NCBI GenBank assembly: GCA_022432975.1
Contig: CM039508.1
Coordinates: 14,416,954 to 14,480,953, forward strand
DNA length: 64,000 nucleotides
From: Begonia masoniana
Taxonomy: Eukaryota > Streptophyta > Magnoliopsida > Cucurbitales > Begoniaceae
Direction: 5' to 3'
Shown: positions 43,590-54,420 of the stretch, one piece after another
Layout: each line of letters opens with the position of its first letter
Position numbering within the stretch: position 1 is the first letter of the stretch
Program-made: the position numbers and the translations under genes
The notes under the pieces: generated by a model
Database searches by the model: none
What the model saw: the letters and a program-made list of their open reading frames with translations, nothing else
Told to the model about the DNA's origin: nothing

Positions 43590-45991
43590 TCCTTCCCTCC
43601 TTAAACAAAATTTTGTTCTCAAAATTTGGTCAGCATTGTGGTCATAACCATCAACCTATGGTCATCCTATACCCTTCCAATCTGATTCTGCATACTAAAC
43701 ATGCAATGACTGTTTCCAACATTCACAGTGCTCTAAATTCTCTTATTTACGCACTTCTTACTTTAATCACCCATACGTTCTTCAGTCATAATATTCCAAT
43801 AGCCGTCCAAGTGCTATACACGCTCACAAGGTTCTACATACCTAAGTATGCTCTTTACATTTTCAAGTTATCCACCATACTCGTTTTGTCCAGCTTTCAC
43901 TCTGGTTATCACCGATTCTTATAGGTCCTTTGTCTAACCCAACTCTTTAACTCCATACTTGAAATGACATTTAAATTGATTTCCCGACAGCATAATGTAT
44001 ATATACACGTATGTACTTTGAACCTCACTAGTTACAACTAGGTGATATTCGTCCCTAGCTAGTGAATGTGTGACGACCCTGAAACATACCCTTTTTCTAT
44101 TCCTAAAAGTTCCATGAAATTTAAATTTTTACGTTTTCTTTTATCGTACATGCATAAGGGGAATCAATCCCAACCATCGAAATATATTTTACTGGTGGAA
44201 ATCCTCGGTTAACTTTGTTTAAGTGTCAAATATTAAACAGCAAATTCTTAACTTCTTTAGATCATTGTATCTCAACTACCCTTTGTTCTAAGGTCCCCTT
44301 TTTGAAATCAAATCCAAATTACATCGAGGATCATTAAGCGGAAAATTCGCTAAACGACAAACAACTGTCATTATCCACCGGCGCACAGTAAACTCGCAAC
44401 ATCCACCGCAGGATTATTAACACACGACATCCATCGGTGACGTCAGTTGGAAGGTTTCTACCGCTATCACTTCAGAGAAGGACTTTTACCGCTAGCTAAA
44501 CGACAAAAGAGAATTTCTACCACTCAACAAAGGGCTCAACTTCATCCGGAGGACATGTGCACTCCTCGTGTTCTTAATAAAACATTAAACTTCTACCGGT
44601 GAACAATGCTATTCGCATCCGCCGATAGAACACTATACTTCTGAACGTCCACAGCTAGCCAACGTCTAAAATTAACCAAAGAAAGGGAAAACTCTGGCTC
44701 CTCGATTAGGGTCCTCCAACCCTAACTAAACTTAGTAAAACATCTCACTAACAAAGCAATGACCCATACATATTTCTAATATCCCACAGGGATTCCTTCG
44801 AAGGTTATTAACCAGTCTGTTATCTACAATTCCATATAGGCAGGTTCCGAAATCCTGCTTGCTTCCTTGCAACGACTTATTCAACAATTTCTTTGTCAGT
44901 GAACTTGTTGTGGTTAGGTTTACAACCTCTATCCAAATCCCCTAATTTCACATAATCTTACCCTTCTATTCTCCATAAACTTAGAAGCGTCACTACACTA
45001 AGGCTTAACTTCCTAATTCCTCGAGTATTGCTGTTTCTACCTCTACCCGGTTGAGATCCATATCTTCTTATATTTACTCCTGTCAATTCATCGTTTTGGT
45101 TTATCTTTATAGTATTTCGAATCCCCAATGTTCCTACCTCCATCCTGGCAATAAGTCCCACGTCTGTGTTTCTCAATTTGACTGTATCACCTATAGACTC
45201 ATCTCTTAACTCTGTTACTGCTAAACCAACAGAGTGTGCAACCCCTAATTTTGCTGCATTTCCTTTAATTGATGCCCACTCCTACCAATTGTCATCCTTT
45301 TAACATTGCACCATGGCATTAACCCGTTTAACATGACTTTCAATTTAAGGTGCCTAATTATTTCCGAATGGTTTTCCAAAACGGTATGCATTTCTAGGAG
45401 GAACGGTTGATTCTATGTTTGAGTATCATCCCTTCATAAAATTTTTGACCTCTCAAGGTCCTTGGGATTGATTAATTTCTTTTCCAACTTCCAAGGAACT
45501 TACAACACTTCATATCCTATTATTCTAATGTCTGCATCATCCTGTATTTAACCTATGTACTCTTACCTTAACACGCCTGAATGTAATTCGCACGTTTCCC
45601 CCTATTGATCATCACCTCGGTCCAAACAACATTACATTGCAGGATTGCCGACATCTCTTCAGTGGTAAACGTTCTGTCATTAACCTCCCATACATGAACA
45701 TGCTCTTTTTGGTTCTACACCTTTTATCTTTTAAATTTTACCCTTTTCCAGGGGACCTTCTAACTCGATAGATCCTTTCATTTTAAGGGAAAATAACAAT
45801 AACCATTCTAAGTATTCTCTACCTATTACACACATTAAATCTTCACATAAAGCTACACCCTCAATCTCATGCTCTTTGTTCTATTATCTGCTTGAAATAA
45901 GGCAAAACCCAGAACTATAAATGGTTGGGCAATTTCCTGTTTTCAGTCATAGCTAAAAGGAGTGCCTACTCAATTTTATTACTTAAATTAA
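43590..45991 (-). other. Element D internal region, no recognisable pol
   Basis: Starts with the D polypurine tract on the minus strand (43590-43608). From about 44069 (TGTGACGACCCTG) to about 44690 it resembles a reversed LTR piece of the same superfamily, with AAACGACAAA and TGACGTCA (44438-44445). The rest is stop-rich and unrecognised, including open frames near 43544-43924 and 44958-45176. Confidence 0.45.
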
Positions 45992-46203
45992 TTAACTATG
46001 GCGTTCACCCTGTACAATCTTATTAGTTTTATCTAGTCCAAAGTCCAAAATTGTACCTGCTATGCTCGTATGCAGAACTGTGCCTTCCTTTCCCATCAAC
46101 ACAAGAACCCTAGGCACTACTCCTACTTGGTCTGAGCCTAACGGTATTGGGTAGTCCTTGATCTGGTGGCCAACTTTGTCACACCTGAAACACCAACCTA
46201 GTA

Positions 46204-46287
46204 ACCAAGACATTCACCGATGAAGCAGAAGCCCTTTTGAAAGAAGCTATTCAGGAACAGATGGAACATTTTGTACTTCAAGAACAG
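46204..46287 (+). pseudogene. Exon-like host fragment inside element D
   Basis: 28 codons on the plus strand (opposite to D) with a clear protein-like pattern, [16 protein letters not shown] then HFVLQEQ, ending GAACAG|GTTTAAA, which resembles a splice donor followed by AT-rich intron-like sequence. It sits between two halves of the D zinc-knuckle region, where C has no such insert. I do not recognise the donor gene. Confidence 0.4.
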
Positions 46288-46746
46288 GTTTAAATAAAGT
46301 TAAAATATTTTTTTGTTTTGTTATTTATATATGTAAAATTTTTTATTTTTAAATATTTAATATAGAAATTTGACTAGAAAAAAAATGAATAAATTAACTT
46401 GCATTGGCCATGGTGGTTCTTTTGGCAGGTAGAACACATGGGTGCTGAAAAGGTTCTTTGAGGTCTTTTCCCTTTGTCTAGGTCTTTACTTGAGCCATAG
46501 AGTCTCCTAACACCCTTCCACTGCTGCCGCCGTCCCTTGTCCTGTTGTAGTTGCACACCTCCAACAAACTTCACTGGCCCATCACGATACCCCTGAACCG
46601 TTGTTCTTACTTCCACTAGTTCTAGTACTCTAGCCGCAAGCCGCCCAATCAGACAAGATTGACGTTGCACCAATTCCTTCAACTGAGCAATGTTATCATT
46701 GTCCTCATTAGTTTCCCTCGGTTGACCTCTTACCATCTTGAGATTC

Positions 46747-46808
46747 CTAAACAAATGATCATAAACACATCTTAACTTAATGACATTACGTGAATCATAA
46801 ACACTTAC
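46747..46808 (-). other. Possible 62-nt leader intron of element D
   Basis: Minus strand GTAAGT donor (ending at 46808) and TTTGTTTAG acceptor (46747), clearly homologous to the C intron. Confidence 0.45.
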
Positions 46809-46882
46809 AGTTGTTGGAGTGTACTCAGGTGACAATCTCTGCTGGAAGACAATCTGCAGAATCAATTTTAGAACCCGGTTTT

Positions 46883-46894
46883 GCTTTGATACCA
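46883..46894 (-). other. Primer binding site of element D
   Basis: Minus strand TGGTATCAAAGC, one base from the Met consensus, 4 bp inside the LTR. Confidence 0.75.
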
Positions 46895-46898
46895 TAAT

Positions 46899-49301
46899 TG
46901 TAACGACCCCGTTAAGAGCCGAGACCCATTTCATAACTTTCATAGAATACTTACTCTAAATTATTCTATGTACCCCTTTGTTTGTTTTTTTTTTTAACTT
47001 AAACCGTCTGCATATCTGACAGAATTCTACCCTTCAAGGACCCGACTCCCATAAGATCATTGGCATAAGTCATCACAGAGTAGAACGACTAGACTCAGGC
47101 ATTTAATCAATAACATAATCGGGCAGAAGGAAGAAGCCCTTAGAACACTCGACCTCATTATACTTGAGCTGCTTGAAATCGCAGGCATCTACCGGTTGCT
47201 AGATGACAAAACATAAAACTCACTTATGCCGATCGATAAACGTCAAGCACAGAGCTCGCTTCTACCGGTAGTGTATTTCTATATCATCCGGTTATCATGT
47301 GCATCTCACGTGACTTACTTAACATCGCCAGCAACAGACATCGCCCGGTGATCAACAATCATTCACCATCCACCGATGACGTCAGCCAGATGATGTCTTC
47401 ATCCATTAGAGGCATCATCCGGTGGACAAACGACAAAATACTTTACTTACATCATCCGGTGAGTAAACACTCGACATCATCCGATGACGTCAGCCGGAAG
47501 ACTCAATCATTCAACTTCTATCATTCGACATCCACCGATGACGTCAGCCGGATGATACACTCATCTGACTCCTATCACTCAGCAGTAAAACACGATAATC
47601 ATCAAGCAACTTCAACCAACAGAAAAATACCCCGACTCTCATAGATTTCAACTTGATAGGCATAAAACTTAAACGAATAAAAATCATAGACTCATTCAAG
47701 ATACGTGAAGCGGAAGACTTAATTAAGCAGATCATTCTATAAACTTAAATCATTCCTCGAACTCAAAGATCAAATAGACAAATCCCAACATCCTAATGTT
47801 ATAAAAAGAAATCTCATCCTACACAGACTTCAGTCTTTCATAAACCTTACTGACTTAATGTGAGCATAACCGCGGGTCAATTTCGCCTGCTAGCCACAAA
47901 TATGTACCCTGAGCACCTTCCAGAAACCGAGCTTAAACATCCTCATTAACTTTGAGATCCTTACCTGAAAACTCGTCACCTACATCATAAGGTTTAAACT
48001 ATAAGCATAATGCTTAGTAAGGAATGCAAACTAACATGTATTCATGAATGTACAGTTGAGAGAAAACATGTTCATGATCATTTATCATTCTTGTTTCTGT
48101 TCATCGTTTTCATCATATGGATTAAGGGAGGATTTGTGCCGTAAAAGGGGGGTTGACAGTGATTTTGACCATATTCCCTTTCGGGTCATTTTCATGGTCC
48201 CTCTTTGGACTATGGCATACGTCAACCCGCCCCCAACCCTCACTTAATCATGTTGTATGAGATCGTATTCATATTGATTCTCATATCTTGTTCATGAGGG
48301 AAACATGCTCATAAATCATTTTTATATGCTTGTGGAGTAAATCATGATGAATGACATGAATGTTCTTAAATCATCAGACTATGGAAATTATCATACTAGA
48401 CAGTTGACTTCATAGACTCTAATATAACATCACATAACATAGTTCTCAAACATCCGTAAATCATCCAAGTACAAACCATCTTACTAACTTAAAACAAACA
48501 TCAAACACATAACTAATTTAGTACTCTTAAGATGTAGGGCCCTACTGGCCGGAAATCTTAATACATTCACTTACCTAGATTCCTTAGGAGAGTAGTACCT
48601 TCACTTGAGCTTCCTTCACCTATGACATTTCATATTTCGTAGTTAAAATCAAATCCTAAATAATCTAAACTCAAAACTAGTAAAGTCCTAACTAAGGAAG
48701 ATTCCTAAGATCTAACTTATCTCATTCAGACATTTTATTGAACACCTTGTACGCATAGAAATCCCAGTTTATCAGTAAGGGAAATCGGATTCTCTAACTA
48801 CCCGAGCTCAGCCAACATTCATAATTCCTACTTATTATCATCAAAATCATAAATACTACGTTAATAGCTAATAATACTCCGATTCTATTCATTATTAGGC
48901 AAACCCAAATCTCAACCTCTAACTTAAACCAACACCTAAATGGATACTCAATTACTGCATTGTCGAAGCCTTACCTAGTAAGCTGAGTATCGGCGAGAAA
49001 GATGAAGAGTCGGTCGTTGATGAAAGGGGCTACTGGCTGAGAGAGAGCTCTGGAAGGACGAGAATCGCAGAGGAGAATGTCGGCTATAGTGAGGTTTTGG
49101 ATTTTACTTTAGCATTTATACTATTTAAAAACCAATCTCAATTACCAATTTGCCACTAGACCTAATTCTTACTCCAAAAGTGAAACCAACTAAACCTTGG
49201 CATCCAAAATCTAATAAAAATAGTCATTACATTAATGGTGATTTAATTCGGGTCAGTGAAGTTTCGGGATAAATACGTGACCGAAAGTGCTGGGTGTTAC
49301 A
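46899..49301 (-). repeat. Element D 5' LTR (complete)
   Basis: TGTAACGACCCC to GGGTGTTACA, 2,403 bp. Carries TGACGTCA at 47377-47384, 47485-47492 and 47539-47546 and CACGTG at 47307-47312. Confidence 0.88.
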
Positions 49302-50662
49302 GCAAAATTGTAACACCCGACAATTTCGGCTAGGTTATTTTCTTAACCATTTTAATTGTCACCCTTTTTATTGACCTTTATGATTTTAAATTTAATGCCA
49401 AGACTTATTTATTACAAGTTGAGTGAAACTAGGTTGGGTGGCAAGTTTGTAATTAAGGTGGATTTTTATTGGTATAAATAGGTTATGGTAATTCTTAAAC
49501 CTCATTAAAACCTCACTGTAGCAGACATTTCCTCTCTCAGCGATTCCCTTCCTTCTAGAGCTCCCTCTCTGCCAGCTATTCCTTCGCCGGCGACCAGTTC
49601 TTCAGCCTCCACTTCGACAATCCACGCTCTAGGTAAGATTTAGACAATGTAGTTACTGGGTAGTTACTTAGAACTCTGTCTTCAGCTAGAACTTGAGGTT
49701 TCGGATTCTTCACTAACAGAGTAATGGTAGTGACAATCATGATCTGTGTTTAGTAATGACATTTCTGATTCGATTCTGGACATTTAGATAACAGACCATG
49801 TTTAGTTGTTAGACTTAATCCGGTTATTTAGGTTCTGGAAGTTTAATCTGTACACACTAGGCGCTCGACTAGGAAGATTAGAAATATTTATGTTAGATAC
49901 TAGGATGACTTTTAATTAGGTTTTGATTTAACACTGTAATGTGAAATGTTTCTAGGTGAAGAAGTTTGAAGAGAAGTTCTTAAGTTGTTAAGGAAACCAG
50001 ATAAGTGAGTGAGTAAGATTCCCAGCCATTAAGGCCCTACATCACAAGGGTACTAGGTAGAAGTTGTCTATGAGGTTTAAAGATTTTCTGTGCTATTGTC
50101 TGTTTAGTTATGGTACTCGAGTTGATGTTATGATCCTTTGATGAATGAATGGTTTGTCAAGTAGCCTGATGAACTAAGTTTACTCATGCTCATGCATCAT
50201 GAATATTTCTCAAGCATATGAAAATGTTTTAAGTGCATGATTTCTCTCATGAACAAGATATGAACATGAAACTTATGCAGCAAGGATTAAGAGAGGGTTG
50301 GGGCGGTTTGGCGTATGTCACTGTCCAAAAGGAGGACCATGAATACGACCCGTAAGGGACTATGTACACTCTCACTGTCAACCCCCTTTTCGGCACAAAT
50401 CCTCCCTTAATCCATATGATGAAAACGATGAACATGAACAAGAACAAGAACATGAAAAGATCATGAACATGTGTTTCTTTAACTTGCGCATTCATGCATA
50501 CATGTTAGCATTGCACTCCTTACTAAGCATTAGGCTTAGAGTTTAAACCTTATGATGTAGGTGAAGAACTACCAGGTGAGGATTTCAAGTCTAATGAGGA
50601 TGATTAAGGCTGGTTGCTGAAAGGTGCTCAGGGTGACAGATTTGTGGCTGGGAAGGCGATTT

Positions 50663-52800
50663 TGTAACCCCATTAGTTATCTGAACCCGGTTCGTCACAC
50701 CATACCCGTACATGACTAAAATTTCAAACGTATTTTTTTTTTTTTGAAAAACTTGACATAAGCGGAATCTTCAAAACAATAATATTCGAAACTTGCAGCG
50801 GAAATCATTTAAGTAAAATGGAGTTAAACAAAACTATTGTACAATGCTTGAATACTCAGTTAGAATTTTTGGGAATAATCGGCAAAAGGAATAAAGGATT
50901 AAATCGCAGAACACTTTATAGGTTTCAAAAGTCAAACGCATCGCCCGCTGAACAAAGTCAACAAAAGGGGCTGAAGCAGAAAATAGAAGACATCATCCGG
51001 TGGCAAAACGACAAAATACGCTCTACACCTTCCGGTGACATCAGCTGGATGATCGACGCTATACAGCATCCACCGGTGGCTAGACGACAAAACACTTCTT
51101 ACATCTTCCGGTAGATTAACACACGACATCCACCGGTCACTAAACGACAAAACATTTCCTACATCTTCCGGTGGATTAACACACGACATCCACCGGTCAC
51201 TAAACGACAAAACATTTCCTTCATCTTCCGGTGGATTAACACACGACATCCACCGGTCACTAAACGACAAAACATTTCCTACATCTTCCGGTGGATTAAC
51301 ACACGACATCTACCGGTCATTAAATGACAAATTTCGTTCTATATCATCCGATGGCTTCCACTGAAGACATCTTCCGATAGACAACAGAACAACAACTCAA
51401 CCTATAGAAAAGAATTTACTCACTTCACTAAAACCATTCAAAAACATTTCAAACCATCACATTACTAAAATTCCAGTGAGTGCCAACATTAAATCCCAAC
51501 ATAATACTATTAACAGGAAAATCTCAAAATTGTATTCAAAACATTGAAATCACTTCTGTAATGAAAATTCAACATACTTAAATTGAAATACTGTCAACTA
51601 AACTTTCACACCATCAGACAACAGTTAACCCGCCTCATCAGTTTACCAGGCCGAGGCAGGAATGTACTCCTCCAACCACATCTAATCATCTGTGCAATCA
51701 GGAAATTCACCTGCAGTATCCTCAACACCTACATCACAAAACTCATCTATTAGCCTAATGCTAAGTAAGTAAAGCTGTAATGAAATGAAACACTGAAATA
51801 TATATAAATTCCTAATCATGCAATTTCTACTTTCTCAACTCAGTTGTTCATGTTTCGTTTCTGTTCAGATCCCCCTGTGAAATTGGGAGTTGGATCAACT
51901 CTCCCAAAGTATATACATCCACTGGCTCATTAAGGGGCGGATAAATTCCCTTAACAGCAAATCTGATTCACATGTTCAGATCCCCCTGTGAAATTGGAAG
52001 TTGGATCAACTCTCCCAGAGTATAAATATCCACTGTCTCATTAAGGGGCGGATTACTTCCCTTAACAGTGAAACTGATTCACACAGCTGTTTCAATATGT
52101 TCAATCCTCACCATGCCAACATGCGTTCAAATTCATTTTCGTATACTTTAAAAAAAAATATGATGCATGACATATCAACACATTCCAGCATACAAACCCT
52201 AATGTTTTGTGATGTAGGCCCGAAGGCACAAGCAAACTTTACTTACCTGGTCTCCTGGAAAAACTTGGTTGCAAGCTACTTCAGGTATTACTCAAACCTA
52301 AAACCATAGACAGAGCATACATTATATTCCCTCTAATCTTCATTCTAAACCACTAGAAATCTAAGGGAAACTGTTTTGGGAACTCTAGTCATTGTCCATT
52401 CCCGATTTCAACTTAAACCGAAACCACCACTCGCATACCGCCTTCTCAAAACCTCATTTATCATCCCTCCTACCAACAATAGATACAATGTAACAAGAAA
52501 TTACAGCAAAACTCACCAAGTTCGGAGGAAATCCCTGGAGGAAGTCGAAGGGGGTCTCCTATTGCGCTCTGCTAAGATGAGGGGCTAAAAATGGAGAGGG
52601 AATGAAGTAAACAGTGGCGGCTACTTCATTAATAGTTTCCTTAAATACGTTATCCACCTTTGAATTTCTAATTACCCTTATGCCCTTGCCTAGTCATCCA
52701 CTAACCCTACATTTAATATTGCCATATAAATTGTGCCATATAAATTGTGCCATTAGTTTAAAAGGAATAGAGAAACGGTTTGATAGAACCAGGTATTACA
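50663..52800 (-). mobile_element. Solo LTR nested in LTR E
   Basis: 2,138 bp, plus-strand ends TGTAACCCC and GGTATTACA, with target duplication GATTT (50658-50662 and 52801-52805). It contains about four 60-bp minisatellite units and two copies of a roughly 120-bp segment with GATCCCCCTGTGAAATTGG at about 51869 and 51980. No internal sequence. Confidence 0.92.
51061..51345. repeat. 60-bp minisatellite in the nested solo LTR
   Basis: Four to five units with CATCCACCGGTC, CTAAACGACAAAACA and CTTCCGGTGGATT. Length and motif order match the C/F minisatellite. The peptide-repeat frame across it is a shadow. Confidence 0.92.
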
Positions 52801-53058
52801 GATTTAAACTCTTGGTTACTACCTTTATCATGTTAGTAAGGTTATGAATACTGAGGTCTATGTAAGGTGTTTTCTTAATACAATGGATATTGGAACCTGA
52901 CTGACTAACTTCTGAGTTTGAGAATGATCGTGAAATGATAGAATGATCTGTTTTGTTAGAGTCTCTCGCTACACGTATTCTAGATGAGATTATGGTCCAA
53001 CTGTGTGTTAGTTTATTCAGTCATGTTGAAGTTTGTGAAAGTCTGAGAGTTTCCTGTC

Positions 53059-53250
53059 TATCGGATGAGGTCTTCCATCGGATGAAGTCTTCCATCGAAT
53101 GAAGTCTTCCATCGGATGAAGTCTTCCATCGGATGAAGTCTTCCATCGGATGATGTCTTCCATCAGATGAAGTCTTCTATCGGATGATGTTTTCCATCGG
53201 ATGAAGTCTTCCATCGGATGAAGTCTTCCATCGGATGAAGTCTTCCATCG
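53059..53250 (+). repeat. Diverged 17-bp repeat block
   Basis: About 11 units of GAAGTCTTCCATCGGAT with several substitutions, the normal-looking ancestor of the large array that follows. Confidence 0.9.
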
Positions 53251-54420
53251 GATGAAGTTTAATGAATCACGTGATGTGCATGTGTCAATCGGTAGAAGTC
53301 GATATTAAGTCTTGTCGTTTTGTGATCGGATGAAGTTTAATGAATCACGTGATGTGCATGTGTCAATCGGTAGAAGTCGATATTAAGTCTTGTCGTTTTG
53401 TGATCGGATGAAGTTTAATGAATCACGTGATGTGCATGTGTCAATCGGTAGAAGTCGATATTAAGTCTTGTCGTTTTGTGATCGGATGAAGTTTAATGAG
53501 TCACGTGATGTGCATGTGTCAATCGGTAGAAGTCGATATTAAGTCTTGTCGTTTTGTGATCGGATGAAGTTTAATGAATCACGTGATGTGCATGTGTCAA
53601 TCGGTAGAAGTCGATATTAAGTCTTGTCGTTTTGTGATCGGATGAAGTTTAATGAATCACGTGATGTGCATGTGTCAATCGGTAGAAGTCGATATTAAGT
53701 CTTGTCGTTTTGTGATCGGATGAAGTTTAATGAATCACGTGATGTGCATGTGTCAATCGGTAGAAGTCGATATTAAGTCTTGTCGTTTTGTGATCGGATG
53801 AAGTTTAATGAATCACGTGATGTGCATGTGTCAATCGGTAGAAGTCGATATTAAGTCTTGTCGTTTTGTGATCGGATGAAGTTTAATGAATCACGTGATG
53901 TGCATGTGTCAATCGGTAGAAGTCGATATTAAGTCTTGTCGTTTTGTGATCGGATGAAGTTTAATGAATCACGTGATGTGCATGTGTCAATCGGTAGAAG
54001 TCGATATTAAGTCTTGTCGTTTTGTGATCGGATGAAGTTTAATGAATCACGTGATGTGCATGTGTCAATCGGTAGAAGTCGATATTAAGTCTTGTCGTTT
54101 TGTGATCGGATGAAGTTTAATGAATCACGTGATGTGCATGTGTCAATCGGTAGAAGTCGATATTAAGTCTTGTCGTTTTGTGATCGGATGAAGTTTAATG
54201 AATCACGTGATGTGCATGTGTCAATCGGTAGAAGTCGATATTAAGTCTTGTCGTTTTGTGATCGGATGAAGTTTAATGAATCACGTGATGTGCATGTGTC
54301 AATCGGTAGAAGTCGATATTAAGTCTTGTCGTTTTGTGATCGGATGAAGTTTAATGAATCACGTGATGTGCATGTGTCAATCGGTAGAAGTCGATATTAA
54401 GTCTTGTCGTTTTGTGATCG
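53251..54420 (+). repeat. 78-bp tandem array, exactly 15 copies
   Basis: Units start GATGAAGTTTAATGAATCAC and contain ATCACGTGATGTGCATGTG. All are identical except one A-to-G at 53500 in the fourth copy. Confidence 0.97.

Larger units (their letters stand above)
45992..46898 (-). pseudogene. Gag remnant of element D
   Basis: Minus strand. From MVRGQPRETNEDNDN the N-terminal part matches C gag, but the central capsid domain (PPVFNG to FFDKYF) is deleted and the frame jumps to PMCSTCQKNHHGQCK. A foreign stretch (about 46204-46395) then precedes [14 protein letters not shown], the zinc knuckle with its last cysteine replaced. PRVLVLM follows as in the gag-protease junction of C. Non-functional. 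The leader keeps the primer site (46883-46894) and the intron-like signals. Confidence 0.75.
31811..49301 (-). mobile_element. Element D: degenerate gypsy retrotransposon, minus strand, hosting element C
   Basis: Right LTR (5' in its own direction) 46899-49301, 2,403 bp. Left LTR 31811-43589, interrupted by element C and lacking about its last 257 bp. Internal region 43590-46898 with primer site at 46883-46894, a deleted gag and no usable pol. The right LTR supplies the uninterrupted version of the site where C landed. Because the left end is truncated, no target duplication can be checked. Confidence 0.8.

Noticed and set aside
43544..43924. 126-residue frame across the D LTR border
   Set aside because: Starts inside the LTR, crosses into the non-coding internal region, and shows no homologous pattern.
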